A stretch of 64,000 bases of DNA from Clostridium sp. M62/1 (lineage in GTDB: Bacteria; Bacillota; Clostridia; Lachnospirales; Lachnospiraceae): positions 936,001-1,000,000 of the forward strand of contig NZ_CP085988.1 of the NCBI RefSeq assembly GCF_020736365.1. The letters are read 5' to 3'. Below, in pieces: positions 25,979-34,827 of the stretch. The notes below the pieces were generated by a model. It did not search any database and had not been told where the DNA came from. It was given only the letters and a program-made list of their open reading frames with translations. Position 1 is the first letter of the stretch. Each line of letters starts with the position of its first letter. Both the position numbers and the translations under genes were made by a program.

Positions 25979-27748
25979 ATGGCTGGCAAGAAAAATCCGA
26001 ATCTCGGAGACAAGCTGCGGCAGGAGCGCGAGGGTGCGGAGAACACCCTTCGCGATTCCAGGAACAAAGCCGCCGATAGCAGTACGGGAGACAGCAACAA
26101 GAAAAAAGCGGAACACCGAAGGCAGATTCGTCACGAGGCCGATCTTGCCAAGATGCGCAGCAAGAAGCTGAAATCGGAGCAAGAGGTAAAGGCAAAGAAG
26201 AATGCAGCCGCTTCCGGGAAAAAGGGCGGAAAGCCTAAGAAGCCGGGAAATCTTGCGGCAGATGCACTTTCAGCCAAAGCGCATCAGAGTGTGCGCAATG
26301 CCGACCAGGATAATAATTCCGGCGTGGAGGCAGCGCATTTTACCGAAGGTTCAGCGGAGGGAGCAGCCCGCGCGGGTTCCCGGTTCCAGTATGGTCGAAA
26401 GCTGCGGCAGTACAAAAAGCTGGAGCGGTTGGAGAAAAAGGCAGATAAAGATGCCGTAGATTCCATCTTTACGGAACGCATGAAGTCTGATCCGCAGGCT
26501 GCCTCCAATTTCTTTTCCCGATGGCGGCAGAAGCAGGCCATTAAAAAAGAGTATGCCGCTGCGAAGGCAGGTGCGGCCGCTACGGAGAACACAGCAGCTG
26601 GCACAGCCAAAGCTGCGCAGGGTACTGCCAGTATAACGGAAAAGGCATTTCAGTTTGTGCAGAGCCACTCGCATATCATCATCGGTATCGCAGCCGTGGG
26701 ACTGCTTGTTTTGGTGATTGCCGGGTCGGTTTCGTCATGCTCCGTCTTGATCAATGGCGGCGGCAATGTGGTGCTGGGGACTTCCTACACGGCAGAAGAT
26801 GAAGATTTGAAAGGCGTGGAGACGGATTATACCAAGCTGGAAGATAAACTTCGCAAACAAATCGACCGCATTGAAAGCGACCATCCGGGCTATGACGAGT
26901 ATCGCTACAATCTGGCAGAGATTGGTCACAATCCCTATGAGCTTGCATCTCTGCTGACCGTAGAATTTGAAAACTATACGAGAAGCCAGGTGCAGGCGCG
27001 GCTCCAGAGTATTTTTGAAGCGCAGTATGAGCTGAAGTTGGAGGAAAAGGTGGAAATCCGGACAAGGAAGGAAACCCGTGTGGGCTATCGCTACAATCCA
27101 ATCACCGGAACCGGACACACCTACACCTATCAGGTGACGGTACAGTATGAGTATAAAATCCTCAATGTAACACTGCTCAATCGGGGCGTTGACTATGTTG
27201 CAAGAAATTCCGGCCTTACAGATGACCAGCTGCAACGATACGAAGTCACACTGGAGTGCCGGGGCAATCGAGATGACCTGTTTGCAGGCATAGCCTTTGC
27301 AACGCCGGATGGCGCGGGTTCCAGCGGAGAATACCAGGATTACGACATTCCGGGCGAAGCTCTGACGGATGAAAAATTCCGGAAGATGATTACCGAAGCA
27401 GAGAAATATCTCGGTTATCCCTATGTTTGGGGCGGCAGCTCGCCGAGTACCAGTTTTGACTGCTCCGGTTTTGTAAGCTGGGTCATCAACCACTGCGGCA
27501 ATGGCTGGAATGTAGGCAGGCAGACGGCCAACGGTCTGATGGGAAAATGCGACATTATCCCGAAGAGTGAGGCAAAGCCCGGAGACCTGATCTTCTTCCA
27601 GAAAACCTACAACACCAGTGGCGCATCCCATGTGGGCATTTATGTCGGCAACGGGATGATGATCCACTGTGGCTCACCAATTTCCTATGCTTCCATTGAG
27701 ACGAGCTACTGGCGGCAGCACTACTACTGCATGGGAAGAATTCGATAA
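25979..27748 (+). CDS. Conjugation lytic protein with NlpC/P60 peptidase domain
   Basis: A 589-residue cell-wall hydrolase that opens the peptidoglycan for the transfer apparatus. The N-terminal 220 residues are very basic and cytoplasmic. A single membrane segment (IIIGIAAVGLLVLVIAGSV) lies near residue 235. An extracellular region follows, and the C-terminal NlpC/P60 domain has the Cys-His pair: FDCSGFVSW near residue 495 and SHVGIYVG near 551. It matches the CD1108-type mobile element proteins that follow virB4. Confidence 0.88.
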   Translation: MAGKKNPNLGDKLRQEREGAENTLRDSRNKAADSSTGDSNKKKAEHRRQIRHEADLAKMRSKKLKSEQEVKAKKNAAASGKKGGKPKKPGNLAADALSAKAHQSVRNADQDNNSGVEAAHFTEGSAEGAARAGSRFQYGRKLRQYKKLERLEKKADKDAVDSIFTERMKSDPQAASNFFSRWRQKQAIKKEYAAAKAGAAATENTAAGTAKAAQGTASITEKAFQFVQSHSHIIIGIAAVGLLVLVIAGSVSSCSVLINGGGNVVLGTSYTAEDEDLKGVETDYTKLEDKLRKQIDRIESDHPGYDEYRYNLAEIGHNPYELASLLTVEFENYTRSQVQARLQSIFEAQYELKLEEKVEIRTRKETRVGYRYNPITGTGHTYTYQVTVQYEYKILNVTLLNRGVDYVARNSGLTDDQLQRYEVTLECRGNRDDLFAGIAFATPDGAGSSGEYQDYDIPGEALTDEKFRKMITEAEKYLGYPYVWGGSSPSTSFDCSGFVSWVINHCGNGWNVGRQTANGLMGKCDIIPKSEAKPGDLIFFQKTYNTSGASHVGIYVGNGMMIHCGSPISYASIETSYWRQHYYCMGRIR

Positions 27749-27783
27749 AAATAGGGCGTTTATTCGCCCGGAAAGGATACGAT

Positions 27784-28035
27784 ATGAGCTTGAAACTGGA
27801 AAAGATTGCTGCGGAGCGCGAGAAAGCCCGCAGGAAACGCGATGAATGGGAGGAGCGCAGAAAGGAATGGGACAGAAAGTACCACGAGCAGGAAAACAGC
27901 GAAATCTGTGAAATGGTACATGCCCAGAGCCTGACCCCGGAACAGCTGGCAGTCATCATTCAGCTGGCGCAGGCTGCGGTTCCCAACCCGGAGAACCTGA
28001 AACTGGATGAGAAAGAAACGGAGGATATGGAATGA
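27784..28035 (+). CDS. DUF4315-family conjugative element protein
   Basis: An 83-residue charged helical protein (LEKIAAEREKARRKRDEWEERRKEW...) ending in LTPEQLAVIIQLAQAAV. This is the DUF4315 arrangement found between the NlpC/P60 gene and the DUF4366 gene in these elements. The function is unknown. It overlaps the next gene as ATGA-type coupling. Confidence 0.75.
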   Translation: MSLKLEKIAAEREKARRKRDEWEERRKEWDRKYHEQENSEICEMVHAQSLTPEQLAVIIQLAQAAVPNPENLKLDEKETEDME

Positions 28036-29195
28036 AAAAGATGATGGCAATGCTGCTTGCCAGCGTGATGGCGGCAGGAACCTTTACGACCACTGCATTT
28101 GCCTATACGGGCGATGATGTGCAGAAGAACACGCCTGTCAGTACCGCTGCACAGGAGACGGATGCAGCAGAAAGCACAAATGCGGGGAAAACGGACAATA
28201 CCGACAGCATCGAAATCGACCCGGACATGCAGGTTCTGCCGGATGGCTATGAGGTCTCTACGGATGCGGATGGGAACCTGATCGTTACGGTGGGCGGCAA
28301 AGAATACAATATCGGCAGCGAAAAGTCCCAAAAGCAGACTGGTACGGTGGTGCCGGGGATCACCAGTCTGCATTTTCGTTCCGGTCCCGGCATGGATCAG
28401 GAGATTATCGGATATCTGCATTCCGGCGATACGGTGGAGATTGTCGAAAAATGCGGTGACTGGTATAAGGTAAACTTCAACGGCAAAACCGGGTATGCAC
28501 ATGGAAAGTACCTGAATGTCACGGATTCTGCAAAAGACAGCAGCATGTTCAGTGAAGATGCGCTGAAGCTGTTTCTGGATCTGATGCAGAGTGGAATGTC
28601 ATACGAGGATGAGACGAAATCCAGTGCAGCTTTGACTCCGGAAGGAAATATGACGCTGGTGGACGATATCGGTGAGGAAGAAGATAAATCCAGCCAGCAG
28701 TTCATTACGCTGGTGACAAAGGCGGGCAACACCTTTTATCTGATCATCGACCGCGATAAAGACGGCAACCAGAATGTGCATTTCCTGAACATGGTGGACG
28801 AGGCCGATCTGCTTGCGCTGATGGATGAAGAGGAAGCTGCCAAGTATCGGGAGAAGGAGCCGGAAGTCACGGAACCTGCGGAAACCGAAAAGCCGCAGGA
28901 GACGGAACCGGCACCGGAAGAGCAGAAAACAGAGAGCGAGCAGAAGAAATCGTCTCCGCTTCCGATGATTATGCTGCTTCTGTTTGTGATCGGTGCAGCC
29001 GGTGTCGGCGGTTATCTCTATATCAAGATGAAGGGCGTAAAGCCTGCGTCCAAGAAAAATCAGCCGGACCCGGATGCGGATTATCACGATGAGGATGAAG
29101 ATACGCTCCAGCTGCCGGAGGATGATGGTGACGAGGACGAAGAAGTGGATGTCAACGAGGATTATGAAGCGGAATCGGACGATGAACCTGTCTGA
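28032..29195 (+). CDS. Secreted, membrane-anchored SH3/DUF4366 protein
   Basis: A 387-residue surface protein. It has a signal peptide (KKMMAMLLASVMAAGTFTTT, cleavage near residue 25) and a bacterial SH3 domain near residues 110-160 (LHFRSGPGMDQEIIGYLHSG ... GKTGYAHGKYL). A DUF4366 segment follows, including FITLVTKAGNTFYLIIDRD. After that come a Pro/Glu-rich spacer, a membrane helix (MIMLLLFVIGAAGVGGYLYI) and a strongly acidic tail. The SH3 domain may bind peptidoglycan at the transfer site. It is the last gene of the T4SS operon. Confidence 0.82.
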   Translation: MKKMMAMLLASVMAAGTFTTTAFAYTGDDVQKNTPVSTAAQETDAAESTNAGKTDNTDSIEIDPDMQVLPDGYEVSTDADGNLIVTVGGKEYNIGSEKSQKQTGTVVPGITSLHFRSGPGMDQEIIGYLHSGDTVEIVEKCGDWYKVNFNGKTGYAHGKYLNVTDSAKDSSMFSEDALKLFLDLMQSGMSYEDETKSSAALTPEGNMTLVDDIGEEEDKSSQQFITLVTKAGNTFYLIIDRDKDGNQNVHFLNMVDEADLLALMDEEEAAKYREKEPEVTEPAETEKPQETEPAPEEQKTESEQKKSSPLPMIMLLLFVIGAAGVGGYLYIKMKGVKPASKKNQPDPDADYHDEDEDTLQLPEDDGDEDEEVDVNEDYEAESDDEPV

Positions 29196-29604
29196 TTAAC
29201 GCAGCGTTGACCGGTGGGGCGGCTGAAAAGCCGTCCCCTTTACATAGCCAAATGGTTGGTGGGTGAACTGTTTTGAGCTATGAAGCTATGGACTCTGTAG
29301 GCGATATCTGATAAAATAGAAAGTAAGAACAGCTCAACAACTCGGAATTTTACCATTCAGATTTCCGTGCTCTGCCACTTTTATGAGCGTTCTTTTCAGT
29401 ATTTTGCCACTTTCATGAGGGAATAATCCGTGCTTCATTACACTTTCATGAGCGAATTTATGCTGTAATATGACATTTTCATGAGGGAATTGGTGCTTCG
29501 ATGCGACGTGAGGAGGTAGTGGGCGGAGGCATGGGCGCGATAAAGGCAACGAGTGCGAATGGGTGGACGCGACGTGAGAAGGTGGAGGGTGCGGACGCGT
29601 GGGC
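29196..29604. other. Intergenic region between transfer operon and glycosyltransferase
   Basis: No supported gene. It holds the 33-bp-spaced repeats (29,374-29,500) and then GC-rich degenerate sequence in which GCGACGTGAG occurs twice (near 29,503 and 29,569). The base composition changes abruptly here, marking a foreign segment. Confidence 0.5.
29374..29500. repeat. Four direct repeats with 33-bp spacing
   Basis: The core CACTTTCATGAG(C/G)GAAT occurs four times, with its ATGAG at 29,383, 29,415, 29,448 and 29,481. Spacing is 32 or 33 bases. On the minus strand this reads as an 11-residue repeat (F-P/A-H-E-N/S-V...), but no gene is supported. It may be the multiple terminal repeat of an IS21-like element or an iteron-type binding array. 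Confidence 0.7.
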
Positions 29605-29638
29605 GCGGAGTGAGCAGGCGGAGGGCCGAGACATTGGC
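29605..29638 (+). repeat. Direct repeat, left flank of glycosyltransferase segment
   Basis: Matches 31,304-31,337 in the same orientation at 28 of 34 positions, including GCGGAGTGA and GGAGGGCCGA. The pair brackets the glycosyltransferase gene. Confidence 0.65.
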
Positions 29639-29722
29639 CCGGGAAAAGTGAGCAGAAATATACGAGTGTCAACGGGAGGGTTTTATGGTACAACTAGAAG
29701 TAGTTTTTTGATGGAGGTGCCT

Positions 29723-31219
29723 ATGGAGCCGAAGGTCAGTATCATCGTGCCGGTGTATAACGCGGAGAAGAGTCTCGCGCGCTGTGTGGACAGTATTCTG
29801 AATCAGGAGTTTCGGGATTTCGAGCTGATCCTCATGGATGATGGAAGTAAGGATCGGTCCGGGGAGATCTGCGACGGATATGCGCGGGCGGATGCGCGCG
29901 TGGTGGTCGTGCATAAGGAGAATACGGGGGTGTCGGATACGCGAAACCAGGCGATCGCGCGGGCGCGGGGTACGTTTCTGCAGTTCGTGGACAGTGATGA
30001 CTGGCTGACGGCGGATGCGACGAAGCTGATGGTGCGGGCGGCCGAGGAGACGGGCTGCGACATGGTGATCGCGGATTTCTATCGTGTCGTCGGAGAGATG
30101 GTGTCGCAGAAGGGGGATATCGACGCGGACCAGGTGATCGGGCGTGAAGCGTTCGTTGGCTTCATGATGGAGAACCCGGCGGACTACTACTATGGGGTGC
30201 TGTGGAATAAGCTGTACCGGCGCTCGCTTGTGGAGGCGCACGGGATCCGGATGGATGCGAAGCTCAGCTGGTGCGAGGATTTTCTGTTTAATCTCGAGTA
30301 TGTGCGCTATGCGACGACGTTCTATGCGCTGCGGACGCCGGTCTACTATTATGTGAAGACGAAGGGTTCGCTGGTGAATCAGAAGATCAGCTTCGCGCGG
30401 ACGGTGGAGATGAAACTCGCGATGTTCGAGTGCTACAACGACTTCTTCAAGCATGTGCTGGATGAGGATGCGTATGAGCGGAAGCGGCTGCAGGTCTATC
30501 ATTTTCTAGTGGATGCGGCGAAGGATGGTTTCGTGTTCCCGGCGACGATTCCGGGGACGCAGAAGCTCGGTGAGGAGCGGAGCCAGGCGCTGCAGGAGGT
30601 GATTTCGGAGGATGGGATCATCGTGGAGAAGTACCGCGACCGGAAGCTGCTCGAGCGCTATCTCGAGTCGGTGGCGCTGAAGTATGATATGACGCTGGCG
30701 GAGCTGTCGCTGCTGCTGTATCGGAAGGACGCGGGAAAGGCGCTCACTCGAGGGGCTGAAGCGCAGATGCCTGCGCGGGAAGATGCCGTGGAGGCGACTG
30801 ATCGAAAGGATGCCGGAAAGGCGCTGAGCCGGAAGGATCTCGCGGAGCTGATGCATATGAGCCGCGGGGATCTGCGCGCCGCGCTGCAGAAGCTGGTCTC
30901 ACGCGGGATGCTCGAAGTGGTCGACGTGCCGAGGAAACGACGTGAAGCGGCGGAAATAGCCGAGGCGACCGGTCTTTTCGGAAAGCGTGGCGAGGCACAG
31001 GATGCAGACGCGAACGGAATGACGAAGAAAAAACGCGAGCCGCGGAAGATTCGTCTCGAGCTGCTGCCGGCGTCGGATGCGGTGCTGCAGGATATCGCGG
31101 CCGCGGAGCGTGACTACGAGCAGGCGAAGTTCCGGGGATTTACCGAGGACGAGCTCCGGCAGTATACAGCGCTCGAGCGGCGTGTGCAGGAGAACGAAAA
31201 GCAGATACTGCAGAAGTGA
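29723..31219 (+). CDS. Glycosyltransferase family 2 fused to MarR-like winged helix
   Basis: The N-terminal 250 residues are a GT-A family 2 glycosyltransferase: KVSIIVPVYNAEKSLARCVD, ILMDDGSKDRSG, a nucleotide-sugar DxD (QFVDSDDWL) and later WCEDFLFNLEY. The C-terminal 130 residues look like a MarR winged helix: LSRKDLAELMHMSRGDLRAA (HTH), VSRGMLEVVD (wing), then ASDAVLQDIAAAERDYEQ and FTEDELRQYTALERRVQENE helices. RKDAGKAL(T/S)R is duplicated in the linker. The gene is GC-rich with GCG/GAT-rich codons unlike its neighbours. ATG 29,723 follows GGAGGTG closely; ATG 29,711 is an alternative. Confidence 0.8.
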   Translation: MEPKVSIIVPVYNAEKSLARCVDSILNQEFRDFELILMDDGSKDRSGEICDGYARADARVVVVHKENTGVSDTRNQAIARARGTFLQFVDSDDWLTADATKLMVRAAEETGCDMVIADFYRVVGEMVSQKGDIDADQVIGREAFVGFMMENPADYYYGVLWNKLYRRSLVEAHGIRMDAKLSWCEDFLFNLEYVRYATTFYALRTPVYYYVKTKGSLVNQKISFARTVEMKLAMFECYNDFFKHVLDEDAYERKRLQVYHFLVDAAKDGFVFPATIPGTQKLGEERSQALQEVISEDGIIVEKYRDRKLLERYLESVALKYDMTLAELSLLLYRKDAGKALTRGAEAQMPAREDAVEATDRKDAGKALSRKDLAELMHMSRGDLRAALQKLVSRGMLEVVDVPRKRREAAEIAEATGLFGKRGEAQDADANGMTKKKREPRKIRLELLPASDAVLQDIAAAERDYEQAKFRGFTEDELRQYTALERRVQENEKQILQK

Positions 31220-31303
31220 GGATGGGCAGACGAACACCATCAGCGATGCCTGGCGATGAGTCAGCGAGGGGCAGAATGCGTTGCGGCGAGGCACAACGCA
31301 TGC

Positions 31304-31337
31304 GCGGAGTGATGATGTGGAGGGCCGAAACATGGGC
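31304..31337 (+). repeat. Direct repeat, right flank of glycosyltransferase segment
   Basis: Partner of 29,605-29,638 (28 of 34 identical). It lies 84 bases after the glycosyltransferase stop. Confidence 0.65.
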
Positions 31338-31342
31338 ACAAG

Positions 31343-31420
31343 CGAGTAGGAGGCGGTGACTAGCCGCCGTCCTCTCACACCACCGTGCGTACCGTTCGGT
31401 ACACGGCGGTTTCAACAGTT
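31343..31420 (-). mobile_element. Group II intron 3'-end remnant (domains V-VI)
   Basis: On the complement, bases 31,410-31,379 form a domain V-like hairpin (ACCGCCGTGTACC, tetraloop GAAC, then the matching arm). It is followed by GTGAGAGG and a GC-rich domain VI-like hairpin (31,373-31,348), ending near CTCCTACTCG. This is the usual end of bacterial group II introns. No reverse transcriptase gene is present, so only a remnant remains. The rest of 31,421-31,559 shows no gene. Confidence 0.55.
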
Positions 31421-31559
31421 GACGTGCATAGACTGATAAGCTGTGGCAAGATCATAAAAGCCCCAGTTTGTAGACCTAAAACAGAATACCGTTCCTTACA
31501 TAGCAGTCATGCGCTTCGGTGCCTGGCTGCTAATTTTTTTGCGAAAGGAGCAGTATCGA

Positions 31560-33638
31560 ATGAAGCTTGTATTAGCGGAAAAGCCCTCGGTTGCCATGAG
31601 TCTCTCGAAGGTGATCGGGGCAAATCAGCGCGGAGACGGTTATATGGAGGGCAATGGCTACCTTGTCAGCTGGTGTGTGGGGCATCTGGTGGAACTTTCC
31701 CAGCCGGAAGCCTATGATGAAAAGTATGCCAAGTGGAGGTATGATGATCTTCCGATTTTGCCGGATCATTGGCGGTATCAGGTATCTGCCAGCACGAAAA
31801 AGCAGTTCGGAATCCTGAAAAAGCTCATGCAGCGGAAAGATGTGGAGAGTCTGATCTGTGCAACCGATGCAGGGCGTGAGGGAGAACTGATTTTCCGGCT
31901 GGTTTACCATCAGTGCGGCTGCAAAAAGCCGGTGGAACGACTTTGGATTTCCTCGATGGAGGACAGTGCGATCCGGGAAGGCTTTCAGAAGCTCCGACCG
32001 GGAACAGAATATGATGCCTTATATGAGGCGGCTTTATGCCGGGAGCGTGCCGACTGGATTGTCGGAATCAACGCAACCCGGCTTTTTTCATGCCTGTATG
32101 GGCAGACCCTGAATGTGGGGCGCGTGATGACACCAACGCTTGCGATGGTGGTCATGCGGGATGCAGCAATCCGGGCTTTCAAGCCGGAGCCGTTCTACTC
32201 GGCAGAATTAAAATTTCGGGATTTTCAAGCGGGCGGTGAGCGAATGAAAGAAAAAGCAGAAGCAGAAAAACTGGTGGCAGAGTGTTGCCAGGCAGGAAGT
32301 GCCATCATTACCAAGGTAGAGCAGAAAGAAAAATCAGAGAAGCCCCCGGCCTTGTTTGATCTGACATCGCTTCAGAGAGAAGCAAATCGGCAGCTGGGAT
32401 TCACTGCCCAGCAGACCCTGGATTACACACAGGCTCTGTACGAGAAGAAACTCGTGACATATCCCCGTACCGACAGCCGGTATCTGACGGATGATATGGC
32501 ACCGCTGGTGCTGGAACTTGTTTCTGTGATCCAGCAGAGCTTTCAGATTCAGGCAGATGTACCGGCACCGGTGAATGCAGCGCAGGTCATCAATTCTAAG
32601 AAAGTCACCGATCACCATGCCATTATCCCTACAAAAACAGCGGTGGGTTATGACATTTCCTCGCTTCCCAGTGGAGAACAAGCGATTCTTACTCTGCTGG
32701 CGGTGCGGCTGATTTGTGCGGTCGGAACACCCTGCCACTATGCAGAAACCATAGTAGAAGCGGAGTGTGCCGGTCAGAAGTTCCGCACGAAAGGCAAAAC
32801 AGTCACGGATATGGGCTGGAGGCAATATGCAGGAAAGCCGGTTGAAGATGCTGAGAAGAATGCGGAGGCGGGTGATCTTCCGGAGCTTTCGGAAGGCATG
32901 ACACTGGAACTTGCCGGTGTCGATCTGAAAGAGGGCAAGACCAGCCCGCCTAAGAGATTTACCGAAGATCTTCTGCTTTCAGCGATGGAGAGTGCCAGCT
33001 CGGATGAATTTCCGGCTGGTGTAGAGCGAAAAGGCATCGGCACACCAGCTACACGCGCTGCCATCATCGAAAAACTGGTGCAGAAAGGCTTTATCGAGCG
33101 TAGGGGTGATAAGAAAACGAGATACCTTTGCTCTACGGACAAGGGAAATGCGCTGGTGACGGTGGTGCCGGAACAGATTCAGTCTCCATCCATGACGGCA
33201 GACTGGGAGGAAAAACTGCTGAAAATAGAACACGGCGAGTATGACAGCGATGCCTTTATGGGCGAAATCAGCAGCATGGTCAGCGGACTTGTTAAAACCT
33301 ACGAGGCTGTAAAAGGAGCCGATGTGCTGATGCAGCCGGAACGCAAGGTCATTGGTTCCTGTCCCGCCTGCGGCAGTGATGTCTGCGAAACGGCAAAAGG
33401 ATGGTTTTGCAGGGATAAGAGCTGTAAATTTGCGCTCTGGAAGGAAAACAGGTTTTTTCAGACACTGGGAAAGCAGATGACAGAGGAACTGGCAAAGCAA
33501 CTGGTAAATCGTGGAAAAGCACGGCTTACCCATTGCTATTCCAGGAAGTCCAATCGTTACTATGACACAACCGTTCATGTAGAGACCGGCGAGGACGGTG
33601 TAGCAGCATTTAAGCTGGAGTTTGGAGGTAAAAAATGA
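31560..33638 (+). CDS. topB: DNA topoisomerase III
   Basis: A 692-residue type IA topoisomerase that decatenates or relaxes DNA, common in Tn1549-like elements. The Toprim domain starts KLVLAEKPSVAMSLSKVIG, with CATDAGREGELIFR as its acidic motif. The catalytic Tyr is in LVTYPRTDSRYLTDD. A C-terminal zinc finger (IGSCPACGSDVC ... C) follows. ATG 31,560 has AAAGGAG upstream; the open frame extends 17 codons further but without a ribosome site. The last codons overlap the following gene. Confidence 0.93.
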   Translation: MKLVLAEKPSVAMSLSKVIGANQRGDGYMEGNGYLVSWCVGHLVELSQPEAYDEKYAKWRYDDLPILPDHWRYQVSASTKKQFGILKKLMQRKDVESLICATDAGREGELIFRLVYHQCGCKKPVERLWISSMEDSAIREGFQKLRPGTEYDALYEAALCRERADWIVGINATRLFSCLYGQTLNVGRVMTPTLAMVVMRDAAIRAFKPEPFYSAELKFRDFQAGGERMKEKAEAEKLVAECCQAGSAIITKVEQKEKSEKPPALFDLTSLQREANRQLGFTAQQTLDYTQALYEKKLVTYPRTDSRYLTDDMAPLVLELVSVIQQSFQIQADVPAPVNAAQVINSKKVTDHHAIIPTKTAVGYDISSLPSGEQAILTLLAVRLICAVGTPCHYAETIVEAECAGQKFRTKGKTVTDMGWRQYAGKPVEDAEKNAEAGDLPELSEGMTLELAGVDLKEGKTSPPKRFTEDLLLSAMESASSDEFPAGVERKGIGTPATRAAIIEKLVQKGFIERRGDKKTRYLCSTDKGNALVTVVPEQIQSPSMTADWEEKLLKIEHGEYDSDAFMGEISSMVSGLVKTYEAVKGADVLMQPERKVIGSCPACGSDVCETAKGWFCRDKSCKFALWKENRFFQTLGKQMTEELAKQLVNRGKARLTHCYSRKSNRYYDTTVHVETGEDGVAAFKLEFGGKK

Positions 33639-34522
33639 GCATGAAAATGATGAATGCAGCTTATCTGGTGGATAATGTCGCTCTGCTTTCCTTGCAGGAA
33701 AAGCAGGACGGCGTGGAATTCCATTGTTTTGATATGGACAGCAAGGTGCAGACCACCGAGGGACACATTGGCTGGGATGTGTTGGATAAACAGCCGTCTT
33801 CTACGTTGGAAGAAAGCGCAAGGGTGGTAGTACTTCAGAAGATTCCCCAGCTTGACGGTCTTGCCGTTGCGCCGGTAGCTCCGGAGATGCTGGAGCAGGT
33901 ACGCGGCGGCAGAAAGGTTCTCTGGCAGATGAAAAAGGCTGATCCTGAGCTGGAGAATGCAAAAAATATCCGGTTTATCACCAGCAACTACGAGGATCGG
34001 TTCAAAATTCCGGATGGCAGTGCAGTGGAGATCGAGTATCCGAACCGGAAGTTCTCAGCTCGCTGCGAATATATGGACGAATATCATCTGCGCCTGGGGT
34101 ATGATGTTCTGCACATCTGTCAGCTGGCAGAAATGCTGGAACGCGGCGGTGGTACATGCCGCCCGGAGCCGCTGATTACGGAAGAACGCAGTGCATGGGA
34201 TTTGGGAAGCAAGGGCTTTCTTGCCATTCAGACCTGTGAGGACGGTTACGACTATACCTTATATCATAAGGACTTTACGGAAATTGACGGTGGACAGATT
34301 GACAACACGGAAATCAGCATGAATGCAGCCAGAGACCAGATTCTTTCGGATTATGGGTTCGGTGGCCGCACCATGACGCGGATTGACTATGATGAACTTT
34401 GTGATCGTGCAGAGGAAGCGGAAATCAGTAGACGGGAATCTGTGCTGGGTAAACTCTCGGATTTGTCTTTCAGAACGGATACGCCGGTGAAAGCTGCCAA
34501 GGCGAAGGAGGCAGAGCGATGA
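33635..34522 (+). CDS. Conserved ICE protein of unknown function
   Basis: A 295-residue soluble protein overlapping topB by four bases and the next gene by four. The N-terminus (NAAYLVDNVALLSLQEKQDGVEFHCFD) and the C-terminal FTEIDGGQIDNTEISMNAARDQIL resemble proteins found between topB and the YodL gene in Clostridial conjugative elements. No catalytic motif is visible. It is part of a tightly coupled operon running to the giant methylase-helicase gene. Confidence 0.6.
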   Translation: MSMKMMNAAYLVDNVALLSLQEKQDGVEFHCFDMDSKVQTTEGHIGWDVLDKQPSSTLEESARVVVLQKIPQLDGLAVAPVAPEMLEQVRGGRKVLWQMKKADPELENAKNIRFITSNYEDRFKIPDGSAVEIEYPNRKFSARCEYMDEYHLRLGYDVLHICQLAEMLERGGGTCRPEPLITEERSAWDLGSKGFLAIQTCEDGYDYTLYHKDFTEIDGGQIDNTEISMNAARDQILSDYGFGGRTMTRIDYDELCDRAEEAEISRRESVLGKLSDLSFRTDTPVKAAKAKEAER

Positions 34523-34827
34523 AATACAAGCTTACGAAGGCAGAGCAGGAAACAGTCATCAATTTTGATAATGAACTGGATACCGCCAGCATTTATACCC
34601 ATGACAGCCGCCTGATTAAGAAGCTTCGGGAACTGCGAAAACAGTATCCGGAGCAGTTTATTTTGGAGCACCGGGAGCATGGGTCGGTCACTTATACGAT
34701 TCCGAAACGCTGTGTTGGTATCCGACCGCCGTACAGTGAAAAGCGGCGGGAACAGCAGCGACAGGAAGCAAAGGAAAACGGCCTGCCGTTTATGGAGAAG
34801 GGAGAAATGAACGATGGCAAGAATTGA
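34519..34827 (+). CDS. Small conserved ICE protein
   Basis: A 102-residue protein: KYKLTKAEQETVINFDNELDTASIYTHDSRLIKKLREL and later YTIPKRCVGIRPPYSEKRREQ. It occurs widely in Tn1549-like elements. The function is unknown. It overlaps both neighbours, indicating operon coupling. Confidence 0.65.
   Translation: MKYKLTKAEQETVINFDNELDTASIYTHDSRLIKKLRELRKQYPEQFILEHREHGSVTYTIPKRCVGIRPPYSEKRREQQRQEAKENGLPFMEKGEMNDGKN

Noticed and set aside
29374..29500. CRISPR array
   Set aside because: The four units are degenerate, are spaced 33 bases start to start with a repeated part of about 17 bases and no uniform spacers, and have no cas genes nearby.
29334..29693. Minus-strand ORF of 119 residues
   Set aside because: It is generated by the 33-bp repeats and the GC-rich flank. 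It has no ribosome site and a composition unlike a real protein.
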